Assembly: GCF_900108405.1 (NCBI RefSeq)
Contig: NZ_FNXG01000005.1
Coordinates: 7,501 to 71,500, forward strand
Length of the DNA: 64,000 nt
Reading direction: 5' to 3'
Source: Paracoccus alkenifer
Lineage (GTDB): Bacteria; Pseudomonadota; Alphaproteobacteria; Rhodobacterales; Rhodobacteraceae
A model generated the notes under the pieces. It worked only from the letters and a program-made list of their open reading frames with translations, had not been told where the DNA came from and ran no database searches. Below, piece after piece: positions 1 through 10,001 of this stretch (within the stretch, counting starts at the first letter, position 1; the number at the start of each line of letters is the position of its first letter). A program made the position numbers and the translations under genes.

Positions 1-334
1 CGGCGCGGTCGAGGATGCGATCATCAACGCCGGGCTGGTGATCGACAGCACCAGCCATGTCGGCGCGATGCTGAACCGCACGAAAGCGGACGTCGGCGGC
101 GAAAAGGACATCTATACCCAGGCCGATGTCTTCAGCTTCTGCTCGGCCGTGGTCTCGCGCAAGGTGATGGAGCGCGACCCCCTGAACATCCAGTCCTGCC
201 CCTATGGCATCTTCGTCTATGAACTGGCGGACGCCCCCGGCAAGATCACCGTCGGCCATCGCGACTATGCGGCCGAGGATCTGCCCGAGGTGCAGGAACT
301 GATTACCGGCATCGTCGGCAACGCGCTGGACTAA
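1..334 (+). CDS. DUF302 domain protein, 3' end only
   Basis: The first codon of this reading frame visible in the window is at position 2, and the 5' end lies outside. About 110 residues remain up to the TAA at 332-334. The C-terminal part (FCSAVVSRKVMERDP, then SCPYGIFVYEL and a glycine-containing strand ending in VGHRDY) matches the usual pattern of DUF302 domains, small alpha/beta proteins of unknown biochemical role. I assign the family from that pattern only; no catalytic motif is recognised. A symmetrical terminator follows 21 bases downstream, so this is the last gene of its transcript, converging on clpB. Confidence 0.7.
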   Translation, partial: GAVEDAIINAGLVIDSTSHVGAMLNRTKADVGGEKDIYTQADVFSFCSAVVSRKVMERDPLNIQSCPYGIFVYELADAPGKITVGHRDYAAEDLPEVQELITGIVGNALD

Positions 335-355
335 GAAAGCCGTCCTGCCATGAAC

Positions 356-383
356 AAAGGCCGCGGGAAAACCCGCGGCCTTT
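356..383. terminator. Bidirectional terminator between the DUF302 gene and clpB
   Basis: A perfect 12-bp stem (AAAGGCCGCGGG pairing with CCCGCGGCCTTT) closes an AAAA loop. It ends in T on both strands because the stem itself starts with AAA and ends with TTT. It lies between two convergent genes and can serve both. Confidence 0.85.
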
Positions 384-400
384 GACATCTCACGCCCGGC

Positions 401-3031
<2,631 letters not shown>

Positions 3032-3111
3032 CGGCTATTTCCCCTTTCGCTAGCCCCCGGCGCTACGGGCGCCCTGATGCGGCACGCCCCGGTCCGGGTC
3101 TTCAACTCATG

Positions 3112-3139
3112 ATTTGGGGCGTCCCCTGATGCTTTCAAG
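3112..3139 (-). promoter_or_regulatory. RpoH (sigma-32) type heat-shock promoter of clpB
   Basis: On the minus strand CTTGAAA (3133-3139) is followed after 13 bases by CCCCAAAT (3112-3119). The known sigma-32 consensus is CTTGAAA, 11-16 bases, CCCCATNT, so only one -10 position differs. Transcription would start about 75 bases before the clpB ATG at 3031. The match is seen directly; use by RpoH is inferred from the consensus and from clpB being a classic heat-shock gene. Confidence 0.8.
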
Positions 3140-3170
3140 CGGAATGGCGCCGCAGGGACGACGGATCGGG

Positions 3171-3434
3171 TCAGACACGGTTGCGCAGCTCGCGCTTGCA
3201 CTCGGCGGGCCCGCGAGCCGACCGGCTATACGCCGTGACCCCGCAGGTTTCGCAGCGGAATTCGGACAAGGCGCTGCGCCCGTCCAGCAATTGCCAACGG
3301 CAGGGCTTGCGTCGGAACAGGCGGTGGAACAGTGGATCCATCCGGCGGCCGATCTCGACTTGGGCGCGGTCGCGCGCCCAGAGGCGCCACAGGGTCAGAA
3401 TGATGATGGTGGCGGCGGCAATCAGGATCGGCAT
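3171..3434 (-). CDS. Small membrane-anchored protein with a C-terminal Cys motif
   Basis: An 87-residue protein. Residues 2-19 form one hydrophobic helix followed by a basic stretch (WARDR), predicting an N-in or N-out anchored protein with a cytosolic or periplasmic tail. The tail has a cysteine at 45 (KPCRW) and the pattern C-E-T-C-G-V-x-A-Y-S near 61-70, then AECKREL. This could bind a metal through the CxxC and later Cys, but that is inference. No function is recognised. It lies alone between clpB and pyrF, transcribed away from pyrF. Confidence 0.65.
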   Translation of the reverse strand: MPILIAAATIIILTLWRLWARDRAQVEIGRRMDPLFHRLFRRKPCRWQLLDGRSALSEFRCETCGVTAYSRSARGPAECKRELRNRV

Positions 3435-3478
3435 GAATCACCTTTGAAAATTACTTGTGACTGGTGGCGACACTTTTA

Positions 3479-3494
3479 ATCGAAGCGTTTCGAT
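3479..3494. promoter_or_regulatory. 16-bp palindrome upstream of pyrF (possible operator)
   Basis: ATCGAAGCGTTTCGAT is symmetric at 14 of 16 bases around a central CG, the layout typical of LacI/PurR-family operators. It sits 34 bases before the preferred pyrF start, in the gap between two divergently oriented genes. The symmetry is seen; its role is a guess. Confidence 0.35.
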
Positions 3495-3528
3495 GCCAAA
3501 AGAGCCAGGATTTTCGCAGGGGCCAGAT

Positions 3529-4212
3529 ATGGATGACCGTTTGATCGTGGCGCTGGACGTGCCGGACGCGCTGGCGGGGCTGAAACTGGCCGAGACGCTG
3601 GGCGATGCCGTGTCGTTCTACAAGATCGGGCTGGGGATGCTGACCGGGGGCGGGCTGGCGCTGGCCAACGAGCTGAAACAGGAACACGGCAAGCGCATCT
3701 TTCTGGACATGAAGCTGTTCGACATCGGCGCCACGATCGAGGCGGCGGTGCGCGGCCTTGCCCGCTACGACATCGACTTTCTGACCGTCCACGGTGACCC
3801 ACATGTGGTGCGCGCGGCCAAACAGGGGGCGGCGGGGTCGGGGCTGAAAATTCTGGCGGTGACCATCCTGACCTCGCTTGACCGCGACGATCTCGACGCG
3901 GGGCTGATCCGGCCGGGCGAGCTGCACGAGCTGACGGTGGAACGCGCCGCCCGCGCCTTTGATGCCGGCGCCGACGGCGTCATCGCCAGCCCGCGCGAGG
4001 CCGCGGCGATCCGCGCCCTGCCCGGCGCGGGGCTGATCGTGACACCGGGCGTGCGGCCGGCCGGCGCGGCGCTTGGCGACCAAAAGCGGGTGGAAACCCC
4101 CGCCGCCGCCATCGCCGCCGGGGCCGACCATCTCGTCGTCGGCCGCCCGGTCTGGCAGGCCGCGGACCCGCGCGCCGCCGCACAGGCGATCCTGTCGGAA
4201 ATCGCGGGCTGA
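3529..4212 (+). CDS. pyrF: Orotidine 5'-phosphate decarboxylase
   Basis: Last step of UMP biosynthesis: decarboxylates OMP to UMP in the cytoplasm. The 227-residue product is a standard single-domain TIM barrel. The catalytic Lys-Asp array is visible as DMKLFDI (Asp60, Lys62, Asp65), followed by the phosphate-binding region TPGVRP and the C-terminal DHLVVGRPV loop. I start at ATG 3529 (MDDRLIVALD) because an AGGGG sits six bases upstream and family members begin just before the first strand. An upstream in-frame start at 3457 would add 24 unconserved residues. It appears monocistronic. Confidence 0.95.
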   Translation: MDDRLIVALDVPDALAGLKLAETLGDAVSFYKIGLGMLTGGGLALANELKQEHGKRIFLDMKLFDIGATIEAAVRGLARYDIDFLTVHGDPHVVRAAKQGAAGSGLKILAVTILTSLDRDDLDAGLIRPGELHELTVERAARAFDAGADGVIASPREAAAIRALPGAGLIVTPGVRPAGAALGDQKRVETPAAAIAAGADHLVVGRPVWQAADPRAAAQAILSEIAG

Positions 4213-4232
4213 GCCTTACCCGCCCCGCCGCC

Positions 4233-4667
4233 TCAGGGCGGCGCCATCCCCAGCATTTCCCGCACCACGTCGCGGAAATGCGGGACGGCCCTGGGGTGGA
4301 CGACGAACTCGGCCAGCGCCATCAGCCGCAATTCTGCACCCTCGTCGCCCAGCACCACGGCCCCGGCCTCGGCCGCGGAAATCTCGGCGTGGAAATACCA
4401 GCCTGCGCGGCCGGGCCGGTGCGGCAGCTCGCGCGCCCGACCCCGCAGCCGCGAGGGGGCCAGCCGCAGCCCGGTTTCCTCGAATAATTCCCGCAGCGCG
4501 CAGTCGGCGGGCGATTCGTCGCCCTCGCGCTTGCCTCCGGGCAGATCCCAGCAGCCCGGCCAGTTGATGGTGGGAATGTCGTCGCGCAGCAGCACCAGCA
4601 GCGCATCGCCGCAGGTCAGCACCAGCTTGGCGCCGTTCCAGCGCAATGCCTCGGCCCCGTCGCTCAC
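4233..4667 (-). CDS. Nudix hydrolase
   Basis: A 144-residue Nudix protein. The complete Nudix box (G-x5-E-x7-R-E-L-x-E-E-x-G-L) runs from Gly45 to Leu67, so a metal-dependent diphosphate hydrolase activity is expected. The substrate cannot be told from sequence. GTG at 4665-4667 is chosen as start: it overlaps the stop of the upstream NfeD-like gene in a GTGA junction, indicating translational coupling, whereas an upstream extension would run through that gene in another frame. Third gene of a minus-strand cluster with the NfeD-like and SPFH genes. Confidence 0.88.
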   Translation of the reverse strand: MSDGAEALRWNGAKLVLTCGDALLVLLRDDIPTINWPGCWDLPGGKREGDESPADCALRELFEETGLRLAPSRLRGRARELPHRPGRAGWYFHAEISAAEAGAVVLGDEGAELRLMALAEFVVHPRAVPHFRDVVREMLGMAPP

Positions 4668-4972
4668 GGCGCGGGCCCGCCCTTGTCCGGGCCGCGAGGG
4701 TTGTCGTTGATGTCGTCGCGCCAGATGCGGGTGGCGCTGCGGTCCACCCCGCGCAGCCGCGACAGCGCCAGCCAGATCACCCCCGACAGCAGCGCGGTCA
4801 GCACCAGCGCCACCGGCAGCCCGCCGGTCCAGATCCCGGCCAGCAGCAACAGCCCCATCACCGCCACCGCCCCGGCCATACCCATGAAGACATAGCCCGG
4901 CAGCGCCAGTTCGATCAGCGCCAGCAGCAGCGCGGCGATGATCCACAGCCAGCCGTTTTCCCAGCCCGTCAC
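4664..4972 (-). CDS. Short NfeD-like membrane protein
   Basis: About 102 residues with a predominantly hydrophobic first 60 (WLWIIAALLLALIELALPGYVFMGMAG and following), giving three or so membrane helices, then a short charged tail. The spacing and the immediately upstream SPFH gene match the NfeD short-form/slipin pairing known from E. coli ybbJ-qmcA, in which the small membrane protein partners a stomatin-like scaffold. The start is taken as GTG 4970-4972 (VTGWENGW), because earlier in-frame residues are arginine-rich and overlap the inter-gene region. Family by context and hydropathy pattern. Confidence 0.75.
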   Translation of the reverse strand: MTGWENGWLWIIAALLLALIELALPGYVFMGMAGAVAVMGLLLLAGIWTGGLPVALVLTALLSGVIWLALSRLRGVDRSATRIWRDDINDNPRGPDKGGPAP

Positions 4973-4985
4973 CTGCGATCCCCTA

Positions 4986-5864
4986 TCACCTGCGATCCCC
5001 CGACAGCAGCCGCGCCACGTCGGTAAAGGCATCCAGCGCCGCGGCGGGCAGGATCACCGTCTGCTTGCCCTGCCCCTGCGCAACCTCGGTCAGCGCCTCG
5101 ACCTGTTTCATCGCCACCTGATAGCGCGCGGCCTCAAGCCCGTTTCTGGCGATCGCCTCGGACAGGGCGCTGGTGGCATAGGCCTCGGCGTCGGCAAGGA
5201 TGCGGCGGGCCTTGGCCTGCTGTTCGGCGGCGTAAAGCTCGCCGTCGGCGGCCAGTTCAACCGCGCGGCGCTTGCCCTCGGCCTCGGTCACCAGGGCGCG
5301 GCGGGCGCGCTCGGCGTTCAGCTGCTGCAACATCGCGGCCCGCGTCGCATCGTCCAGATTGACGTCGAGGATTTCCGCCCGCGTCACCTCGATGCCCCAG
5401 TCGTCCACCACGTTGGCCACCGCCTCGCGCACCCGCTCGATCAGCTGGGCGCGGTTGGACTGGACCTGATCCAGCTCCATCATCCCGATCTCGGCGCGCA
5501 CGATCCCGGCGACGGTGGTGGCGATGGCGGCATCCACATCGCGGATCCGGTAGACGGTCTTTTCCGGTTCCAGAATCCGATAGAACACGCTGGTTTCAAC
5601 CTGCACCAGCACGTTGTCGGCGGTGATCGCGTCCTGCCGGTTGGTGGGCAGCTGCCGTTCCAGCACCGAAATCCGGTGCGCCACCCGGTCCAGAAACGGC
5701 ACGGTAAAGTTGATCCCCGGCCCAAGGATCGAACGCAGCCGCCCGAATCGCTCAACCACGTATTTTTCCGACTGCGGGACGATCCGCACGGCCGAGGTGA
5801 TCGCCAGCACGATCACCACCGCCAGCACGATCAGCGCGGCGTTCTGCGCCAGAAACTCTTCCAT
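4986..5864 (-). CDS. qmcA: SPFH/Band 7 (stomatin-like) membrane protein, QmcA type
   Basis: A 292-residue protein with one N-terminal transmembrane helix (about 8-28), then the SPFH/Band 7 domain (VPQSEKYVVERFGR..., LGPGINFTVPFLDRV), then an alanine/glutamate-rich coiled coil (about 170-250), and a C-terminal ILPAAALDAF stretch. Family members form large oligomeric rings in the inner membrane and are linked to membrane quality control. The start at 5864 is supported by AAGGGGG a few bases upstream; the longer frame overlaps the preceding gene. The NfeD-like partner follows 13 bases downstream. Confidence 0.9.
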   Translation of the reverse strand: MEEFLAQNAALIVLAVVIVLAITSAVRIVPQSEKYVVERFGRLRSILGPGINFTVPFLDRVAHRISVLERQLPTNRQDAITADNVLVQVETSVFYRILEPEKTVYRIRDVDAAIATTVAGIVRAEIGMMELDQVQSNRAQLIERVREAVANVVDDWGIEVTRAEILDVNLDDATRAAMLQQLNAERARRALVTEAEGKRRAVELAADGELYAAEQQAKARRILADAEAYATSALSEAIARNGLEAARYQVAMKQVEALTEVAQGQGKQTVILPAAALDAFTDVARLLSGDRR

Positions 5865-5874
5865 CCTTGCCCCC

Positions 5875-6774
5875 TTATTCCGCCGCCATCGGCATTCCGT
5901 CACCCGTCGGGCGCAATTTCGCAAGCGCGGCGAATGTCCTTGCCAGCCGCGCCGCCAGCCCGGCATAGCCCGAATGCGGCCGGATCGCAGCCTCGTCCAT
6001 GTAAAGCGAACGGTCGATCTCGATCTGCACGACATGGCGTCCGGCCCGAGGCCGGCCATAGGCCGCCGCCACATGCGCCCCCGCGAACGGAGAGTTGCGC
6101 CGGACCCGGAAACCCGCCGCCACCAGCGCCCGCTGCACCCCGTCCGAGACCCAGGGCGCGGCAGAGGCCCCGTTGCGGTCGCCCAGCACGATTTCGGGGC
6201 GCGGGCCGGGCAGATGGACCAGCGCCTCGCGCGGCATCGAATGCACGTCGATCAGAATGGCGCGGCCGTGGCGGGCGACGGCCTCGGCCATCAACGACTC
6301 GAGCGCGGCATGATAGGGGCGCCAGAAACGGTCGATCCGCCGCGCGGCCTCGACCGAGGTCAGCTTGCCGTGCCGGATCGCGCGCCCCCGCCCCACGACG
6401 CGCGGAATCACCCCCAGCCCCGAACGGATCCGGGGGTCGGTCGGCCCGTCGGCCGCGCCCAGGACCACCGCGGGGTCCAGCTCATGCGCGCCGCGGTTCA
6501 GATCGACGATGCAGCGCGGCACCCTTGCGGCCAGCGTGACCGCCCCCGCCGCCGCCGCAGGGCCGATCAGCCGGTCGATGAACGCATCCTCGGACGACCG
6601 CAGCACATGCGGGTCCAGCACCGATTCGGACAGGAACCACGCCGGATAGTCGCGCCCCGAATGCGGCGAGGCGAAAATCACGCCTCCCGCCCAGCATTCC
6701 GGGCGCACCAGATCGAAAACCGGGCCGGGACAGGCGGAAAAGGGCATGGGCGTCATTTTCGTCTCGGCTGTCAT
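5875..6774 (-). CDS. N-formylglutamate amidohydrolase family protein
   Basis: A 299-residue zinc-hydrolase-like protein of the FGase family. Recognisable features are FASPHSGRDYP near the N-terminus (the metal-binding SPHSG motif), VDLNRGAHELD, LIDVHSMP and QIEIDRSLYMDE. The family hydrolyses N-formyl-L-glutamate (last step of one histidine degradation pathway), but no hut genes are present here, so the real substrate may be another N-acyl amino acid. It begins the minus-strand cluster with the SPFH, NfeD-like and Nudix genes, 10 bases upstream of the SPFH start. Confidence 0.88.
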   Translation of the reverse strand: MTAETKMTPMPFSACPGPVFDLVRPECWAGGVIFASPHSGRDYPAWFLSESVLDPHVLRSSEDAFIDRLIGPAAAAGAVTLAARVPRCIVDLNRGAHELDPAVVLGAADGPTDPRIRSGLGVIPRVVGRGRAIRHGKLTSVEAARRIDRFWRPYHAALESLMAEAVARHGRAILIDVHSMPREALVHLPGPRPEIVLGDRNGASAAPWVSDGVQRALVAAGFRVRRNSPFAGAHVAAAYGRPRAGRHVVQIEIDRSLYMDEAAIRPHSGYAGLAARLARTFAALAKLRPTGDGMPMAAE

Positions 6775-6902
6775 CGGCTTTGCCGTTGAATATAACCGCT
6801 GCGCCGGACCTTAAAAGGGCACTTGCGGGGTCGTGGCGGTGACTATATAGACACGCCGACCAACGCGATTCCGCCGCCCTCGGGCCGGGAATCACATGGC
6901 AC

Positions 6903-6977
6903 GGGCGGTTAGCTCAGCGGTAGAGCACTACGTTGACATCGTAGTGGCCACTGGTTCGATCCCAGTACCGCCCACCA
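6903..6977 (+). tRNA. tRNA-Val (GAC anticodon)
   Basis: A 75-base cloverleaf with a fully paired acceptor stem (GGGCGGT with ACCGCCC), D arm GCTC/GAGC, anticodon stem CTACG/CGTAG enclosing TTGACAT (anticodon GAC), a five-base variable loop, T arm ACTGG/CCAGT with TTCGATC, discriminator A, and a genomically encoded CCA. Confidence 0.97.
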
Positions 6978-6985
6978 TTTTCGCC

Positions 6986-7008
6986 GCCCCCGGGGCTTTT
7001 CCGGGGGC
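6986..7008 (+). terminator. GC hairpin after tRNA-Val
   Basis: GCCCCCGG pairs with CCGGGGGC around a seven-base loop (GGCTTTT), starting nine bases after the tRNA 3' end and followed by ATTTCA. A plausible terminator or processing signal with only a weak T tract. rpmJ follows 48 bases later. Confidence 0.6.
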
Positions 7009-7056
7009 ATTTCAGTTTCAAGGCGCGATGCGAGCGCCGCGAAGAGGAAGAGACCG

Positions 7057-7182
7057 ATGAAGGTTCGCAACTCGCTGCGTTCGCTGAAAGAGCGTCACCG
7101 GGACTGTCAGATCGTGCGCCGCAAGGGCCGCATCTATGTCATCAACAAGACCAACCGCCGCTTCAAGGCGCGCCAGGGCTGA
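7057..7182 (+). CDS. rpmJ: 50S ribosomal protein L36, zinc-independent form
   Basis: A 41-residue basic protein ([16 protein letters not shown]... ending NRRFKARQG) found by reading the short frame after GAGGAAGAG. The sequence is the alphaproteobacterial L36. Of the Cys/His zinc-binding residues found in the CxxC form of E. coli L36, only one cysteine (Cys17) remains, so it should not bind zinc. It is a standalone gene followed by a strong terminator. Confidence 0.95.
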   Translation: MKVRNSLRSLKERHRDCQIVRRKGRIYVINKTNRRFKARQG

Positions 7183-7210
7183 TCGCCCGGCCAAAGGTCT
7201 GGAAACACGA

Positions 7211-7238
7211 ACGCCCGCGGTGATCCCGCGGGCGTTTT
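7211..7238 (+). terminator. Rho-independent terminator of rpmJ
   Basis: A perfect 10-bp stem (ACGCCCGCGG with CCGCGGGCGT), loop TGATC, followed by TTT, 28 bases after the rpmJ stop. It could also stop minus-strand transcripts from the peptidoglycan-binding protein gene. Confidence 0.85.
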
Positions 7239-7306
7239 GCGTTTCTGCCCGGTTTTCCGGACAGGCCGGGCCAGGTGGATGGGGCCGGACGCCCGGCCCC
7301 CTGCCC

Positions 7307-8710
7307 TTACCGCGACCGCTGGTTGCGCAGCCGCGCCAGCTGTTCAGCGTTCAGATAGCCGGTCGAGGCCAGCCCGTTGTCGCCCTGCCAGCGCGAGATT
7401 GCGGCGCGCGCGCCCGACCCGAACTTGCCGTCCACGCCCTTGGGATCATAACCCAGCGCCGACAGCCGCGCCTGCACCTCGGCCCGGGCGATCTCGCCCA
7501 GCGCCAGCCGGGCCTCGTCAGCCTCGGTGGCGCCTGCGGAGGTGGTCGTGCCCGTGGTGGTGCCCGTGGTCGTGGTGCCGCCGGCGACGGTCCCCGCGCC
7601 CACGCTGCGCAGGGTGCGCAGCTGCTCGGCGGTCAGATAGCCGGTCGCCGCCATCCCCCGCGCCGCCTGCCAGTCGCGGATCGCGCGGCGGCTGCCGGAC
7701 CCGAAGGTGCCGTCCACGCCCCGCGTGTCATAGCCCGCCGCGACCAGCGCCTGCTGGACGGCGATGCGGTCCGCGCGCGTCAGGTCCAGCATGTTTTCGG
7801 CCCGCGCCGCCGCATCGGTGGTATCGGCCGAGGGCGCGCCGGGCAGGCTGCCGCCGCTTAGCAGCGTGGTGGCCTCGGCCTGCGACAGGAATCCGGTGGC
7901 GGGGGCGCCGTTCGCCCGCTGCCACGCGCTGATCGCGCGCCGCGTGCCCGACCCGAACTGCCCGTCGATGCCATTGGTGTCATGGCCCAGCTGGGTCAGC
8001 CGCGACTGGATGATGCGTTTCTGGGTGGGGGTCAGCTCCATCGCGGTCTCGCCGGTGCCCGGCTCGATCCCCGCGGCGGGGCTGCCCACCGTCGCCGGGG
8101 TGGTGGTCGGGCTGACCCCGGCGGGCGGGCCGCTGGGGGCGGAATTGCGCAGCTCCTGCGCCTGCGCCGCGGTCAGATAGCCGGTCGAGGCAAAGCCGCG
8201 GCTGGTCTGCCACGCTCCGATGGCCCGCCGCGTGCCGGAACCGAAAATTCCGTCGGCGCCGCGGGTGTCGTGGCCCAGCTCGTTCAGCCGCCACTGGATC
8301 GCGCGGCGCGCGTCAAGCGTCAGTGCCAGCGCCGATTCGGCCTGCTCGGCCCCCGCCGGCGCGACCGGAGCCACCGGCTGCAACGGCGTCGCGGTCACCG
8401 GCTCGGGCGGCTGCACCGGCGCGGGCTGCACCGGGGTGCCCGCCGCCGGCGGCTGGGCCGAAGGCAGCGTCCCCAGCACCACGTTCAGCCGGGCGCGCGC
8501 CTCGGCCGCATGGGCGCCGTTGGGAAAGCTGGACAGGTAGTTGCGATAGGCGTCGGCGGTGGCGCGGCTCAGCGTCAGCTGCCACAGCGCCTCGTCCTGA
8601 ACCGTCGAGACCACCCCATCGGGCGTGATCACCTGCTGCGCCGCGGCGCCGATCGGCGCGATCCCCGCCAACAGCACGGCCAGCGCCGCACCAACCCTGT
8701 TTCCGACCAT
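7307..8710 (-). CDS. Exported protein with four peptidoglycan-binding repeats
   Basis: A 467-residue protein beginning with a Sec-type signal peptide (about 1-24, cleavage near AAAQQ). A region reminiscent of SEL/TPR-type stress proteins (about 35-80) and a Pro/Ala linker follow. Then come four PG_binding_1 repeats at roughly 128-190, 228-285, 308-368 and 405-465. Each has the pattern I-Q-x-x-L-x-x-x-G-x-D-x-x-G-x-D-G-x-F-G-S-G-x-R-x-A-I-x-x-W-Q and ends in TGYL. No enzymatic domain is present, so it probably anchors or scaffolds at the cell wall. Low-complexity Thr/Gly between repeats 3 and 4 suggests a flexible spacer. Single gene. Confidence 0.85.
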   Translation of the reverse strand: MVGNRVGAALAVLLAGIAPIGAAAQQVITPDGVVSTVQDEALWQLTLSRATADAYRNYLSSFPNGAHAAEARARLNVVLGTLPSAQPPAAGTPVQPAPVQPPEPVTATPLQPVAPVAPAGAEQAESALALTLDARRAIQWRLNELGHDTRGADGIFGSGTRRAIGAWQTSRGFASTGYLTAAQAQELRNSAPSGPPAGVSPTTTPATVGSPAAGIEPGTGETAMELTPTQKRIIQSRLTQLGHDTNGIDGQFGSGTRRAISAWQRANGAPATGFLSQAEATTLLSGGSLPGAPSADTTDAAARAENMLDLTRADRIAVQQALVAAGYDTRGVDGTFGSGSRRAIRDWQAARGMAATGYLTAEQLRTLRSVGAGTVAGGTTTTGTTTGTTTSAGATEADEARLALGEIARAEVQARLSALGYDPKGVDGKFGSGARAAISRWQGDNGLASTGYLNAEQLARLRNQRSR

Positions 8711-8738
8711 ATCGTCCCCTCTTTGAACGGGGCCGGTT

Positions 8739-9956
8739 TCAATCGTATTGGCGGCGGTCCTCGATCACCAGCCCGTCATTGGGCAGCGACCCAGGCGCAA
8801 CCAGTTCGACCCGGCCCTTGAGCTTGAGTGCATCGAGCACCGATGCCTCATATACAGCGGGGTTCTGGCCGGTGGTCTCAAGTTGCACAAGCATCACGTC
8901 CATTTCATCGTCGCGATCGGCGACGACACGGGCGCGTGACACCTCGGGATGGCTGGCGACAAGCTGGGCGACCTGTTCGGGGCGCACGAACATCCCCTTG
9001 ATCTTGGCGGTCTGGTCGGCGCGGCCCATCCAGCCCTTGATGCGCATGTTGGTGCGCCCGCAGGGGCTTTCGCCGGGCAGCACCGCCGACATGTCGCCGG
9101 TGGCAAAGCGGATCAGCGGGTAATCGGGGTTCATCGTGGTCACCACGACCTCGCCCACCTCGCCGTCGGGGACGGGGTCGCCGGTGCCGGGGCGCACGAT
9201 CTCGACGATCACGCCCTCGTCCACGATCATCCCCTCCATCGCCGGGGATTCGTAAGCGATCAGCCCCAGATCGGCGGTGGCATAGCATTGCAGCGTCTGG
9301 ATGCCGCGGTCCATGTAGGTCTTGCGCAGCGACGGAAACAGCGCGCCCCCCGACACCAGCGCCCGGGCCAGCGACAGTTCGATCCCCATCTCGTCGGCCC
9401 GGTCGAGGATCACCTTGAGGTAATCCGGCGTCCCCGCATAGGCGGTGGTGCCGATGTCGGCGGCCGCGCGGACCTGCAAGTCGGTCTGGCCGGTGCCGGC
9501 CGGCAGCACCGCCGCCCCGACCGCGCGGGCCGCGCTTTCGAACATGATCCCGGCGGGCGTCAGGTGATAGCCGAAACAGTTGTGCAGGATGTCGCTGCTG
9601 CCCAGCCCGGCGGCAAAGGCGAAACGGCCCAGCCGGAACCAGTCGCCCTCGGCGCGGCCGGGTTCGTAGATCGGGCCGGGGGACTGGAAGATATGGTTGA
9701 ATTCATGGGGATGGCGCGTCGTATAACCCCCGAACGGAGGTTTCTTCTTTTGCGCCTCGGACAGCTCGGCCTTGCGGATCAGCGGCAGCCGGGCCAGATC
9801 CGCGCGGCTGCGGATCTCGGCCGGGTCCACGTCGCGCAGCGCGCGGGCCAGCGTCGGCGCGGTCTGCGCGTTCGAGATCGCCCGCGCCAGATCACGGGCA
9901 AGGCTGTCTTCGCGCTCATCCGCGCTGCGGGTTTCCAGCTCGTCGTAATAGGTCAC
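8739..9956 (-). CDS. Phenylacetate-CoA ligase-like adenylate-forming enzyme
   Basis: A 405-residue protein of the PaaK branch of the ANL superfamily, which activates carboxylic acids through an acyl-AMP to the CoA thioester. Visible features are the PaaK-type N-terminus, CFGYHLTPAGIMFESAARAVGA, the AGTPDYL stretch, GLIAYESPAMEGMIVDEGVIVEI, LIRFATGDMS (the RTGD-equivalent hinge) and KGMFVRPEQV. It lacks the canonical N-terminal YSSGTTG loop seen in full-length PaaK, having HIFQSPGP instead, as do other members of this sub-branch. It is the last gene of the ABC importer cluster, 45 bases after livF, so its substrate is probably the imported compound (inference). Confidence 0.8.
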   Translation of the reverse strand: MTYYDELETRSADEREDSLARDLARAISNAQTAPTLARALRDVDPAEIRSRADLARLPLIRKAELSEAQKKKPPFGGYTTRHPHEFNHIFQSPGPIYEPGRAEGDWFRLGRFAFAAGLGSSDILHNCFGYHLTPAGIMFESAARAVGAAVLPAGTGQTDLQVRAAADIGTTAYAGTPDYLKVILDRADEMGIELSLARALVSGGALFPSLRKTYMDRGIQTLQCYATADLGLIAYESPAMEGMIVDEGVIVEIVRPGTGDPVPDGEVGEVVVTTMNPDYPLIRFATGDMSAVLPGESPCGRTNMRIKGWMGRADQTAKIKGMFVRPEQVAQLVASHPEVSRARVVADRDDEMDVMLVQLETTGQNPAVYEASVLDALKLKGRVELVAPGSLPNDGLVIEDRRQYD

Positions 9957-10001
9957 GGGGTCTGCTTTCTGATCACGGTTGTTGGGGAAATCGCGGACGG
10001 C

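Noticed and set aside
4668-4946. N-terminal extension of the Nudix frame to 4946
   Set aside because: The extension is the NfeD-like gene read in another frame. The GTGA overlap at 4664-4667 gives a better start.
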